Of a stretch of 64,000 bases of DNA, positions 8,827 through 19,346 are shown piece by piece. The position numbers and the translations under genes are program-made. Source of the DNA: Prosthecodimorpha staleyi (GTDB lineage: Bacteria > Pseudomonadota > Alphaproteobacteria > Rhizobiales > Ancalomicrobiaceae). Every line of letters starts with the position of its first letter. The first letter of the stretch is position 1. The stretch lies in contig NZ_JAHHZF010000006.1 of the NCBI RefSeq assembly GCF_018729455.1, forward strand, positions 134,942 to 198,941. The letters are read 5' to 3'. The notes beneath the pieces are model-generated. The model had not been told where the DNA came from. It made no database searches and saw only the letters and a program-made list of their open reading frames with translations.

Positions 8827-9732
8827 ATGACAGCCCCCGCCGCGCCTCTCTCGCTTCGCACCGGCTTCGCCGCCGATCCCGCCGCCCGTGCGGCCGTCGC
8901 CGCGCTGCTAAACATCGTCTTCGACATCGACATCGCGCCACTCGAACGGCTCGGCGGCTGGGAGGAAGGCTCGGTGCCCTTCGCGTGGTTCGAAGGCGAG
9001 ACATGCGTTGCCAACGTCACCGCGCATCCGAAGCCCATGATGCTGCAGGGGAAAGCCGCCACGCCCTGGTCGATCGTCTCGGTCGCGACAAGGCCGGACC
9101 GGCGCGGCCGCGGCCTGTTTCGTGACTTGATGGCCCGCGCGCTCGCCCATTGCGACCGGGAGACCGACCTCGTCATCCTGGCGACCGCCACGCCTGATCT
9201 CTACCGCCCCTTCGGGTTCCGGCCGATCGCCGAGCATGCCTTCGCGGGCTCGCCGCCAGCGCCGATCCCCGCCTCGGGCCTTGGTGCGCGCCGGCTCGAT
9301 CTCGCCGACGACGCCGATGCGGCGCGGCTGGTCGCCCTGTTCGGCGACCGCGCGCCGGTCTCGGACTTGTGCGGGCTCCTCGCCGATCGGCCCTTTTTCA
9401 TGCTCAAGGCCCTGGAGGAGCCGCAGATCGCGCTCGCCTGGCTCGAAGCCCTGCGCGTGGTCGCGGCGATCGAGACGGACGGCAAGGGCCTGCGGCTCCT
9501 GGACATCGTCGGCCCGGCAATCCCGTCGCTTGCCGCCATCCTGGCCGAACTCGGCACCGCGTTGGGCGGTCAGGGGCTGGACGGTCCCCCGAGCCGGATC
9601 GAAGTCTACTTCCCGCCCGACCGCCTCGCCTGGCGGCCGGCCGAGATCATCCCCGAAGACAGCGGCTGGATGGTCCGCGGCCCCTGGCCCCTCGATGGCG
9701 TCCCGGCCATGCTCTCGCCGATGACGCTTTAG
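8827..9732 (+). CDS. GNAT family N-acetyltransferase
   Basis: A 301-residue protein. An N-terminal GNAT fold carries the acetyl-CoA loop RPDRRGRGLFRDL (R-x-x-G-x-G/A pattern) near residue 90, then LYRPFGFRP. The extra C-terminal domain of about 150 residues resembles the long two-domain GNATs related to Eis. A Met five codons upstream (8812) is an alternative start; 8827 precedes the conserved region more closely. The acceptor is unknown. It is followed by a large inverted repeat that probably ends transcription. Confidence 0.75.
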   Translation: MTAPAAPLSLRTGFAADPAARAAVAALLNIVFDIDIAPLERLGGWEEGSVPFAWFEGETCVANVTAHPKPMMLQGKAATPWSIVSVATRPDRRGRGLFRDLMARALAHCDRETDLVILATATPDLYRPFGFRPIAEHAFAGSPPAPIPASGLGARRLDLADDADAARLVALFGDRAPVSDLCGLLADRPFFMLKALEEPQIALAWLEALRVVAAIETDGKGLRLLDIVGPAIPSLAAILAELGTALGGQGLDGPPSRIEVYFPPDRLAWRPAEIIPEDSGWMVRGPWPLDGVPAMLSPMTL

Positions 9733-9765
9733 GCAACTGCCGAAAGACACTCCGAACCCGCCATT

Positions 9766-9854
9766 CTGTCATCCCCGGGCTTGTCCCGGGGATCCAGTGC
9801 GAAGGCCAAGCTCTTGAGAAATCTGGATCCCCGGGACAAGCCCGGGGATGACAG
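9766..9854. repeat. 32-bp perfect inverted repeat, dispersed palindromic element and likely bidirectional terminator
   Basis: Bases 9766-9797 and 9823-9854 are exact reverse complements over 32 positions, separated by 25 bases. Each arm itself contains the near-palindrome CCCCGGGCTTGTCCCGGGG. Translation of such arms gives VIPGLVPGIQ, a string familiar from dispersed palindromic repeats in Hyphomicrobiales genomes. It sits exactly between convergent genes (GNAT and FAD oxidoreductase), so it can end transcription from both sides. Confidence 0.85.
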
Positions 9855-9914
9855 GATTGGAGTTGCCCGCTTCGGATCGGGTCACGAAGCGTTCTTCAAC
9901 ACCCCGCACGGCCC

Positions 9915-11018
9915 TCAACCCAACTGCCCGGCCACCATCGCGGCGACGGCCAGCGACGCGGTGAGGCCGGGGCTTTCGATGCCGAACAGGAGGGACAGGC
10001 CGGCGATGCCGTGGTCGGCCGGGCCGGCGATCAGGAAATCGCGGGCCGGTTCGCCCGGGCGCGACAATTTGGGCCGGATGCCGGCATAGCCGGGCGCGAG
10101 CGCGTCCTCGGGCAGCGCCGGCCAATAGCGCCGGATCGCGGCCGCGAAGGCCGGGGCGCGGGACGGATCGACCCGGTAGTCGAGCGCCTCGACCCATTCG
10201 ACATCCGGGCCGAAGCGGGCCTGGCCGGCCATGTCGAGGGTCAGATGCGTGCCGAGCCCGCCCGGCACCGGCACCGGATAGATCAGCCGCGAGAAGGGCG
10301 CGCGGCCCGTCAGGGTGAAGTAGTTGCCCTTGGCATAGCGCGTCTCGGGCACATGGCGGGCCGGCAGCCCCTCGATGCGGCGGGCGAGATCGGAGGCCTG
10401 CAGGCCGGCGGCGACAACCAGGCGGCGCGCCTTGAGACGCATCGGCTCCGCCCCGCCGACCGCGACCTCGAAGCCGTCCGCGACCACCCGCGCGCCCTCG
10501 AAGGGCGACAGGAACGCAAACACGGCGCCCGCCGCCTCGGCGTCGTCGCGCAAAGCCGCCATATAGGCGTGGCTGTCGACGATGCCGGTCGAGGGCGAGA
10601 CCAACGCCGCGACGGTGGTCTCCAGTGCCGGCTCAATCGCCCGGGCGGCCGGCCCGTCGACGAATTCCAGATCGTACGCGCCGTTGGCGGCCGCGCGCGC
10701 CCGGATGGCCGCCAGGAGGGCTGCCTCCTCGGCCGTCACCGCGACGATCAGCTTGCCCGACCGGCGATGCGGCACGCCGCGCGCGGCGCAATAGGCATAG
10801 AGCGCCTTGCGGCCTTCGACGCAGAGCGGGGCCATCAGGCTGCCGGCCGGATAGTAGATGCCGGCATGGATCACCTCGCTGTTGCGCGAGGAGGTCTGCG
10901 TCCCGATGGCGTCGGCGGCCTCGATCACGATGGTCTCGTGGCCGGCCGTGGCCAGCGCGCGGGCGATGGCCAGGCCGACCACGCCGGCGCCGACCACGAG
11001 GCTGTCGACCGTCTCCAT
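9915..11018 (-). CDS. FAD-dependent oxidoreductase (DAO family, L-2-hydroxyglutarate oxidase-like)
   Basis: A 367-residue flavoprotein. The N-terminal dinucleotide-binding motif is [16 protein letters not shown] with an acidic end (VIEAA). [15 protein letters not shown] is a conserved block of L-2-hydroxyglutarate dehydrogenase/oxidase-like members of the DAO superfamily. [10 protein letters not shown] and the C-terminal [13 protein letters not shown] fit the FAD-binding end. The reaction would be oxidation of an L-2-hydroxy acid to the 2-oxo acid with electrons passed to oxygen or quinone. The exact substrate is inferred. It reads in the same direction as recQ, twelve bases downstream of it. 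Confidence 0.78.
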   Translation of the reverse strand: METVDSLVVGAGVVGLAIARALATAGHETIVIEAADAIGTQTSSRNSEVIHAGIYYPAGSLMAPLCVEGRKALYAYCAARGVPHRRSGKLIVAVTAEEAALLAAIRARAAANGAYDLEFVDGPAARAIEPALETTVAALVSPSTGIVDSHAYMAALRDDAEAAGAVFAFLSPFEGARVVADGFEVAVGGAEPMRLKARRLVVAAGLQASDLARRIEGLPARHVPETRYAKGNYFTLTGRAPFSRLIYPVPVPGGLGTHLTLDMAGQARFGPDVEWVEALDYRVDPSRAPAFAAAIRRYWPALPEDALAPGYAGIRPKLSRPGEPARDFLIAGPADHGIAGLSLLFGIESPGLTASLAVAAMVAGQLG

Positions 11019-11030
11019 GCCGCCTCCCGC

Positions 11031-12866
<1,836 letters not shown>

Positions 12867-12970
12867 TCGGGGGACCGGTGGGCGGACGGGACCAGGATGG
12901 CGGACGGCCGGATTCGCAGAACGAACCGGCCGGCCGGATGTGCGAGACCTAACGGCTCCGCCGGCAGGGG

Positions 12971-14062
12971 TCAACGCGCAGGATCGGGTCCGGCCAGGGC
13001 GTCCGGGGCCGGGATGAAAGGAAAGTGCCGGTCGAGATAGGCGGCGCGGTCGCGCACGGCGGCGTTGCGGTCGGCCCGGAGGCGGGCGACGAAGGGCTCG
13101 ATCGGGCCGAGTGCCGCCGCGTGGAGGATCAGCCCGTCGGCGGCGATCTTGCGCACCGAGGCGGCCCGATCGGCGATACCGGCCGCGATCAGGTCCGGCA
13201 TTGATTCGGCATGGCGGATCGGGCGCTCGGCCCAGATCGGAACCGCGCGGGCGATGCCGTAGCGCTTGTCGATCCATTCCACGCGCGTCCCGGCCTGCCA
13301 GACGGCGCGGCTCTCCAGCAGGGTCTTGAGCGCCAGGGCACGCACGGCCGGGGTCGCCGCCGAACGGGCGAGACCCGGCAGGGCGCCGTCCAAGCCATCC
13401 TGGCGGAGGGCAATCCGCAACACCCGGTGCGGGGCACCGGAAGAGGTCGCACCGAGAAGACCGCCGAGTTCGGCGGCGACATCCGGCCGCGCCACGAGGG
13501 CTTCGAGCTCTGCCCGTTCGGTCGCCGTCCAGCGTCCCCAGACACGACTGCGCTCGATCAGCGCCAGCGCGGCCGCGGCGATGACGGGCGCGCCGGTCGC
13601 CGCGCCGCAGCGCCGCAGGGCGGCGGCGGCGGCGGCCCGGACCGGTGCCGCCCAGTCGTTCAGCCGGACCGCCAGCGCGGCGACGCGGAAGGGCGAAACC
13701 ATCGGACCGTCAAGCCGTTCGAGAACAGCCTGCCGGATATGGCCGTTCAGGTGGAAAAGGAGGATCCAGCCGAGCTCCGGCGATGATTCCAGTTGCCCTG
13801 CGACCTTCGCGGTGAGGAGCCGCCGCATGCCGGCCGGGTCATATGCAGCCGCGGCGCCGAAAAAACCCGATTGGATCGCCGCGCCGATCTCGAATTCGAC
13901 CGCGAAGGCCGATGTGGGCGGCAGCCCGTCCAGTACGGACAGAACGGCGTGGAGCGAGGGATATTCGGGAGCGTCCGCACCGAGCCTTGCGATTTGCGCC
14001 CGCACCGAAGCCGACAGCACGGGCGCGGGACGGCGCGGCGCGAAGGCAAGGATGGCAGCCAC
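12971..14062 (-). CDS. Uncharacterised alpha-helical (HEAT-like) repeat protein
   Basis: 363 residues from a GTG at 14062; the frame is open to an ATG at 14137. GGAG lies eight bases before the GTG, which favours it. The sequence is Ala/Leu/Arg-rich with recurring units such as PVRAAAAAALRRCG, PAVRALALKTLLE, ASVRKIAADGLIL and AAVRDRAAYLDRHF, the pattern of HEAT or PBS-lyase-type helical repeats. No catalytic motif is seen. Such proteins usually act as scaffolds; the partner is unknown. It is 104 bases upstream of recQ on the same strand. Confidence 0.6.
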   Translation of the reverse strand: MAAILAFAPRRPAPVLSASVRAQIARLGADAPEYPSLHAVLSVLDGLPPTSAFAVEFEIGAAIQSGFFGAAAAYDPAGMRRLLTAKVAGQLESSPELGWILLFHLNGHIRQAVLERLDGPMVSPFRVAALAVRLNDWAAPVRAAAAAALRRCGAATGAPVIAAAALALIERSRVWGRWTATERAELEALVARPDVAAELGGLLGATSSGAPHRVLRIALRQDGLDGALPGLARSAATPAVRALALKTLLESRAVWQAGTRVEWIDKRYGIARAVPIWAERPIRHAESMPDLIAAGIADRAASVRKIAADGLILHAAALGPIEPFVARLRADRNAAVRDRAAYLDRHFPFIPAPDALAGPDPAR

Positions 14063-14153
14063 GGGGCGTCTCCGATCGGGGTCTCGCCCAGGGTATGCGA
14101 GATTGCGGCACCCTGATGCCCGGTCTACGGGCAGCATCGGATCCGTCGTCGCC

Positions 14154-14828
14154 CTACTCCGCCGCCAGATTGTATTGCGCCAGCGAGGCCATCAGGTCGC
14201 CGAAGCGTTCGCCCTGGACGGTGACATGGGCGCGGGCGCGGTCGGCGGCCTGGACCGGATCGCCGTCGAGGATCGCCTGGACGATGCCGTCATGCTCGCG
14301 CCAGGAGGCGCCGACGCGGTTGCGGACGCGCAGCTGCAGGCGGCGATAGGGCTTCAGCCTTGCGTGCATCCGCCGGGCCTCCTCCTCGAGCACGCCGTTG
14401 CGCGCCGCGCGGTAGAGCGCATAGTGGAAGCGTTCGTTTTCGTAATAATAGGCGTCCGGATCCTCGCGCTCGGCGGCGGCGCGGCAGGAGGCATGGGCTT
14501 CGAGCAGGGCGGCGCGGTCGGCGTCCGACAGGCGGCGGGCGGCGAGGCGGGCGCACATCGCCTCCAGTTCCGCCATCACCTCGAACATCTCGACCAGCCG
14601 CTCCGGCCCGATCCGCACCACCGTCGCCCCGCGCCGAAGCCGGATTTCGACGAAACCGGCCGCCGCCAGCTGCTGCAGCGCCTCACGGATCGGCGTGCGC
14701 GAGACGGCGAAGCGGTTGGCGAGTTGGACCTCGTCGAGCTTCTCGCCCGGCGCCAGCGCACCGGTCACGATCAGTCCCTCGATCTCGTCGCGCAGGCGAT
14801 GGGCTGTGCTGACCATGATCGGCCTCAT
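14154..14828 (-). CDS. matR: GntR-family (FadR/FCD) regulator of the malonate operon
   Basis: A 224-residue regulator. The N-terminal winged helix-turn-helix (about 5-70) contains RFAVSRTPIREALQQLAAAGFVEIR, the GntR recognition core. The C-terminal FCD ligand-binding domain (about 80-210) contains conserved Asp/His positions such as NERFHYALY and SWREHDGIVQAI. It is divergent from a TRAP transporter and malonyl-CoA enzymes, the same order as rhizobial matR-mat operons where MatR represses and responds to malonate. The perfect palindrome in the shared intergenic region is the likely operator. A Met at 14816 is an alternative start. Confidence 0.82.
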   Translation of the reverse strand: MRPIMVSTAHRLRDEIEGLIVTGALAPGEKLDEVQLANRFAVSRTPIREALQQLAAAGFVEIRLRRGATVVRIGPERLVEMFEVMAELEAMCARLAARRLSDADRAALLEAHASCRAAAEREDPDAYYYENERFHYALYRAARNGVLEEEARRMHARLKPYRRLQLRVRNRVGASWREHDGIVQAILDGDPVQAADRARAHVTVQGERFGDLMASLAQYNLAAE

Positions 14829-14847
14829 GCATCCTTATCGTTGATTT

Positions 14848-14857
14848 GTGTATACAC
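14848..14857. promoter_or_regulatory. Candidate MatR operator
   Basis: GTGTATACAC is a perfect 10-base palindrome 20 bases upstream of the matR start and 151 bases before matP. GntR/FCD proteins bind short palindromes of this kind (T-G-T/A-C-A half sites). Its position allows control of both divergent transcripts. Confidence 0.55.
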
Positions 14858-15007
14858 GAGACTTGACCCTGTGTCCAACCAGTGACAAGGTTTCGGCCAT
14901 CCTAGGGCTGACTGCGCCGTTCTCCAACCGGGGGCCGGACCAAGAACGCGGCATTCCAAGCCGCGCCCGCGCAGGGACAGCCAAACGGACCAAGAGAGGA
15001 TCGCCCC

Positions 15008-16033
15008 ATGACCACGAGCCGCCGTTCCCTTCTGAAATTCGCCGCTGCCGCTCCGGCCGCCGCCCTCCTGCCGTGGAGTCCGGCCCGGGCCGCCGCCCGC
15101 CTCAAGATTTCACACCAGTTCCCCGGCGGTACGACCGACGACGGCGACTTCCGCGACCGTCTCTGCCGCAAGTTCGCCGCCGAAATCGCCAAGCGCTCGA
15201 ACGGCGAACTCGGCGCCGACGTCTATGCCGGCTCGTCGCTGATGAAGACCAATGCCCAGTTCAGCGCCATGCGCAAGGGCGCGCTCGACCTGTCGCTCTA
15301 TCCGCTCTCCTATGCGGGCGGCGAGGTGCCGGAGACCAATATCGGCCTGATGCCGGGCCTGGTCACCTCCTACAAGCAGGGCATGGCCTGGAAGACCGCA
15401 CCGGTCGGCAAGATGCTGACCGACCTTCTCGCCGAGAAGGGCATCGTCGTGGTCACCTGGATGTGGCAGGCCGGCGGCGTCGCCAGCCGCGAAAAGCCGC
15501 TGGTCAACCCGGAGGACGCCAAGGGCCTGAAGGTGCGCGGCGGCTCGCGCGAGATGGACCTCGTGCTGCAGGCGGCCGGCGCGGCCGTGCTGTCACTGCC
15601 GTCGAACGAACTCTATGCCGCCATGCAGACCGGCGCCTGCGATGCCGGCATCACCTCCTCGACCAGCCTGATCTCGTTCCGCCTGGAGGAGATCGCCAAG
15701 CATCTGACCACCGGGCGCGGCAAGGCCTACTGGTACATGTTCGAGCCGCTCCTGATGTCGAAGACGATCTTCGACGGACTGACCAAGGAACAGCAGAAGC
15801 TGATCATGGAGGTCGGCGCCGAGATGGAGGCCTTCGGCACGGCGGAAGCCCAGAAGGACGACGAGGCGGTCGCCAAGGTCTATGCCAAGGCCGGCGCCAA
15901 GATCTACGATCTCGACGATGCCGTCGTCGGCAAGTGGCGGGCGATCGCGCGCGACACCGCCTGGAAGGACTACGCGGCCAAGAACGCCAATTGCGCCAAG
16001 CTGATGGATCTGGCCCTGCAGGTTTCCGCCTGA
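15008..16033 (+). CDS. matP: TRAP transporter substrate-binding protein (DctP family), malonate-type
   Basis: A 341-residue periplasmic solute receptor. The N-terminus has a twin-arginine motif (SRRSLLKFA) and a hydrophobic run ending in AxA (ARAA), so export by Tat is likely. The DctP core is recognisable from ISHQFP and GSREMDLVLQAAGAAVLSLP, including the usual Arg that binds the ligand carboxylate. It is the first gene of matP-matQ-matM-matA-matB. The following malonyl-CoA enzymes indicate that malonate is the substrate; that is an inference from context. Confidence 0.88.
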   Translation: MTTSRRSLLKFAAAAPAAALLPWSPARAAARLKISHQFPGGTTDDGDFRDRLCRKFAAEIAKRSNGELGADVYAGSSLMKTNAQFSAMRKGALDLSLYPLSYAGGEVPETNIGLMPGLVTSYKQGMAWKTAPVGKMLTDLLAEKGIVVVTWMWQAGGVASREKPLVNPEDAKGLKVRGGSREMDLVLQAAGAAVLSLPSNELYAAMQTGACDAGITSSTSLISFRLEEIAKHLTTGRGKAYWYMFEPLLMSKTIFDGLTKEQQKLIMEVGAEMEAFGTAEAQKDDEAVAKVYAKAGAKIYDLDDAVVGKWRAIARDTAWKDYAAKNANCAKLMDLALQVSA

Positions 16034-16578
16034 TGAGCCACGCCCCCGCCGCCGGACCGGCGTCCCTGCCGGCCCCGTCCAACCCGGTGCTCGCGCTCGT
16101 CGCGCGGGCACTCGGCCTCCTCAACGGCGTGATCGTGGTCGCCGCCTCGATCGCGCTGGTGCTCGCCTGCGTGATCCTCAGCCATTCGGTGGTGGTGCGC
16201 TATTTCCTGCACCAGCCGACCTACTGGCAGGACGAGGCGGCCGTATTCCTGCTCGTTGGCGCGACCTTCCTGTCCGCCGCCTATGTGCAATCCCGGCGTG
16301 GCCATATCGGCATCGAAGCCTTCGCATCGATCCTGCCGGCCGGCATCGACCGGCTGCGCCGGCTGGTCATCGATGTGGCCAGCCTCGCCTTCTGCGCCTT
16401 CTTCGCCTGGAAGTCCTGGACGCTGCTGCACGAGGCCTGGGTCGACGGCCAGGTCACCTCCTCGACCTGGGCGCCGCCGCTCTGGATCCCCTATGCGGCG
16501 ATGACCGGCGGCATGGCCCTGCTGTGCCTGCAGATCGCCCTGCAGGTCGCCCTCTGGTTCGATCGGGGGCGCGCATGA
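16033..16578 (+). CDS. matQ: TRAP transporter small membrane subunit (DctQ family)
   Basis: A 181-residue protein with four predicted transmembrane helices and the DctQ hallmarks VVVRYFLHQPTYWQDEAAVFLLV and RRGHIGIEAF. It pairs with the large DctM subunit to form the sodium-driven channel. Its ATG shares one base with the matP stop (TGATG), and it overlaps matM by four bases, so the three genes are translationally coupled. Confidence 0.88.
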   Translation: MSHAPAAGPASLPAPSNPVLALVARALGLLNGVIVVAASIALVLACVILSHSVVVRYFLHQPTYWQDEAAVFLLVGATFLSAAYVQSRRGHIGIEAFASILPAGIDRLRRLVIDVASLAFCAFFAWKSWTLLHEAWVDGQVTSSTWAPPLWIPYAAMTGGMALLCLQIALQVALWFDRGRA

Positions 16579-17927
16579 GCACGCTGTCGCTCGGTCTCCT
16601 CTATGGCGGCGCCACGCTGGCGGTCATGTTCTCCGGCATGCCGATCGCCTTCGCGCTCGGCGCCGTGGCGGTCGTGTTCATGGCCATCTTCATGCCGGCC
16701 GCATCCCTCGATACGGTCACGCAGAATGTCTACGAGGAGATGGCCTCGATCACGCTGCTGTCGATCCCGCTCTTCATCCTGAAGGGTGCGGCGATCGGCC
16801 GGTCGCGGGCCGGCCAGGATCTCTACTCGGCGATCCATGCCTGGATGTACCAGATCCCCGGCGGCCTCGGCATCGCCAACGTCTTCGCCTGCGCGGTTTT
16901 CGCCGCCATGGCCGGCTCGTCGCCGGCGACCTGCTCGGCGATCGGCTCGGCCGGCATCCCGGAGATGCGCAAGCGCGGCTATTCGGGCGGCTTCGCGGCC
17001 GGCATCATCGCCGCCGGCGGCACGCTCGGCATCCTGCTGCCGCCATCGGTGACCATGATCCTGTTCGCGGTCGCGGCCGAACAGTCGCTCGGGCGCCTGT
17101 TCCTGGCCGGCATCGGCCCGGGCCTCCTGCTGGTCGGCCTGTTCACGATCTACGCGGTCTATCGCTACCGGCGCGAATATGCCGCCGCCAAGGCCGCCTA
17201 CGAGCGCGCCGGCACGCCGCATGCGATCCTCAGGCGCGAGCAGCTGACCATGGTCGAGCGCTTCTCGACCCTGCCGCGGGTGCTGCCCTTCGTGATCCTC
17301 CTGACCGGCGTCATGGTCGCGCTCTATGGCGGCTATGCGACACCGTCCGAGACGGCCGGCCTCGGCGGCATCCTGGCCCTCATCCTGATCGCGCTCATCT
17401 ACCGGGTCTGGACCCCGACCGATCTCGGGCCGATCCTGACCGCGACGCTCCGCGAGGCGACCATGCTGATGATGATCATCGGCATGTCGCTGCTCTATTC
17501 CTACGTGATGAGCTACCTGCATCTCAGCCAGGCGGCCGCCCAGGCGATCGTCGCGCTCGGGCTCGGCAAGTGGCTGCTGCTCGCCGCCATCCTGCTGATG
17601 GTCGTGGTGCTCGGCTTCTTCCTGCCGCCGGTCTCGATCATCCTGATGACCGCCCCGATCATCCTGCCGCCGCTCAAGGCCGCCGGCTTCGATCTGGTCT
17701 GGTTCGGCGTGGTGATGACCATCGTCATGGAGATGGGCCTGATCCATCCCCCGGTCGGACTGAACATCTTCGTGATCAAGAACATCGCGCCGGATATTCC
17801 ACTGAAGGACGTCATCTACGGGACATTGCCCTATGTCCTCCTGATGGCTCTCGCGGTGATCATCCTGTGCTTCCTGCCGGGCATCGCGACATGGCTGCCG
17901 GACCTGATCATGGGGGCAAGATCGTGA
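16575..17927 (+). CDS. matM: TRAP transporter large permease subunit (DctM family)
   Basis: A 450-residue integral membrane protein with a dozen or so hydrophobic segments. Family signatures include FSGMPIAFALG near the N-terminus, AAMAGSSPATCSAIGSAGIPEM, GGTLGILLPPSVTMI, and GLIHPPVGLNIFVIKN near the C-terminus. DctM subunits form the ion-coupled substrate path. The start at 16575 overlaps the matQ stop (ATGA). It ends in a TGA whose last base is the first of the matA ATG. Confidence 0.9.
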   Translation: MSTLSLGLLYGGATLAVMFSGMPIAFALGAVAVVFMAIFMPAASLDTVTQNVYEEMASITLLSIPLFILKGAAIGRSRAGQDLYSAIHAWMYQIPGGLGIANVFACAVFAAMAGSSPATCSAIGSAGIPEMRKRGYSGGFAAGIIAAGGTLGILLPPSVTMILFAVAAEQSLGRLFLAGIGPGLLLVGLFTIYAVYRYRREYAAAKAAYERAGTPHAILRREQLTMVERFSTLPRVLPFVILLTGVMVALYGGYATPSETAGLGGILALILIALIYRVWTPTDLGPILTATLREATMLMMIIGMSLLYSYVMSYLHLSQAAAQAIVALGLGKWLLLAAILLMVVVLGFFLPPVSIILMTAPIILPPLKAAGFDLVWFGVVMTIVMEMGLIHPPVGLNIFVIKNIAPDIPLKDVIYGTLPYVLLMALAVIILCFLPGIATWLPDLIMGARS

Positions 17928-19279
17928 TGAACATCACCTACATGGCCGAGCTTTTGGCGACCGTGAGCGAACGCGCCTCGCGGCTGGTCGGGCTCGGCCC
18001 GAAACCGCGGTCGACGGCGGAGCGGGGCGACATCGCCGCGCTCGCCGCCGATCTCGTCTCCCACCGCGGCGAGGCCTCCGGCGTCGCCATCGCGCGGGAG
18101 ATCATCGCGCGCTACGACGCGCTTGGCACCGAGGAGAAGGTCCGCTTCCTGTCCGGCTTGGTCGAGCGCTTCGGCCCGGACGAGGAGCGCGTCGCCCGCG
18201 CCGTCGAAGCGTGGCGGACGGATCCCTCGCCGGCGGCGGTCAGCGAACTGCACATCGCCGCAGAGCCGCGCCGGCAGGAATTGCTGCGCCGCCTCAACCT
18301 CGCCCCCGGCGGTACCCTGGCGCTCGTGCATATGCGCGAGGACGTGCTCGATCTGATGGGCGACGAGCCGAACCTGAAGGTGCTCGACATCGACCTCGTG
18401 CATCTGTTCTCGTCCTGGTTCAACCGCGGCTTCCTGGTGGTGCGCCGGATCGACTGGTCGACCCCGGCCAACATCCTGGAAAAGCTGATCGAATACGAGG
18501 CCGTCCACGAGATCGACGGCTGGGACGACCTGCGCCGCCGGATCGAGCCGGCCGACCGGCGCTGCTACGCCTTCTTCCACCCGCAGCTCGCCGACGAGCC
18601 CCTGATCTTCGTCGAGATCGCGCTGACCACCGGCATTCCGTCCGCCATCGGCCCGCTGCTCGCCGCCGACCGCAAGCCGCTCGCGCCGAAGGAGGCGACC
18701 ACGGCGGTGTTCTATTCGATCTCCAACTGCCAGCAGGGCCTCGCCGGCATCTCCTTCGGCTCGTTCCTGATCAAGCAGGTGGTCGACGAACTGAAGCGCG
18801 ACCTGCCGCAACTGACCACCTTCGTCACCCTCTCGCCGGCGCCCGGCTTCGCCGCCTGGCTCGATTGCGAGCGCAATGCCGAGACGAGCCCGCTGTCCCC
18901 GTCCGACCGCCAGACGCTCGACCTGCTCGACCGGCCCGGCTGGCATCTCGACAAGGCGATCATCGACCGGATCGAGCCGGTCATGCGCCACGCCGCCGCG
19001 CGCTACTATCTGGAGGCGCGCACCGCGAAGGGACGTCCGGTCGATCCGGTCGCCCGCTTCCATCTCGGCAACGGCGCGCGGCTCGAACAGATCGACTTCA
19101 TCGGCGACACCAGCCCGCGCGGCCTCGCCCAGGCCTACGGGCTGATGGTCAACTATCTCTACGACCTCGAACGGATCGAGGAGAACCACGAGGCCTATGC
19201 GGACAAGGGCGCCACCGCGGCCTCCTCCGCCGTCCGCGCCCTCCTCAAGCGGGATACGTCCTCGCGCGAACTTGCCTGA
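17927..19279 (+). CDS. matA: Malonyl-CoA decarboxylase
   Basis: A 450-residue enzyme of the malonyl-CoA decarboxylase family (malonyl-CoA to acetyl-CoA plus CO2). The N-terminal helical domain (about 1-140) is followed by the catalytic GNAT-like domain. That domain contains LVHLFSSWFNRGFLV, YSISNCQQGLAGISFG (active-site Ser region), TLSPAPGF and the C-terminal HLGNGARLEQI with SYGLMVNYLY-type residues (His and Tyr of the active site). Together with MatB it turns malonate into acetyl-CoA. It begins directly at the stop of matM. Confidence 0.93.
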   Translation: MNITYMAELLATVSERASRLVGLGPKPRSTAERGDIAALAADLVSHRGEASGVAIAREIIARYDALGTEEKVRFLSGLVERFGPDEERVARAVEAWRTDPSPAAVSELHIAAEPRRQELLRRLNLAPGGTLALVHMREDVLDLMGDEPNLKVLDIDLVHLFSSWFNRGFLVVRRIDWSTPANILEKLIEYEAVHEIDGWDDLRRRIEPADRRCYAFFHPQLADEPLIFVEIALTTGIPSAIGPLLAADRKPLAPKEATTAVFYSISNCQQGLAGISFGSFLIKQVVDELKRDLPQLTTFVTLSPAPGFAAWLDCERNAETSPLSPSDRQTLDLLDRPGWHLDKAIIDRIEPVMRHAAARYYLEARTAKGRPVDPVARFHLGNGARLEQIDFIGDTSPRGLAQAYGLMVNYLYDLERIEENHEAYADKGATAASSAVRALLKRDTSSRELA

Positions 19280-19346
19280 GCCCCGCCGATCACTCTCATG
19301 AATCGCGGCCGGCCGAACCCGTCCGCCGTCCTCCCGGATCCTTGCC

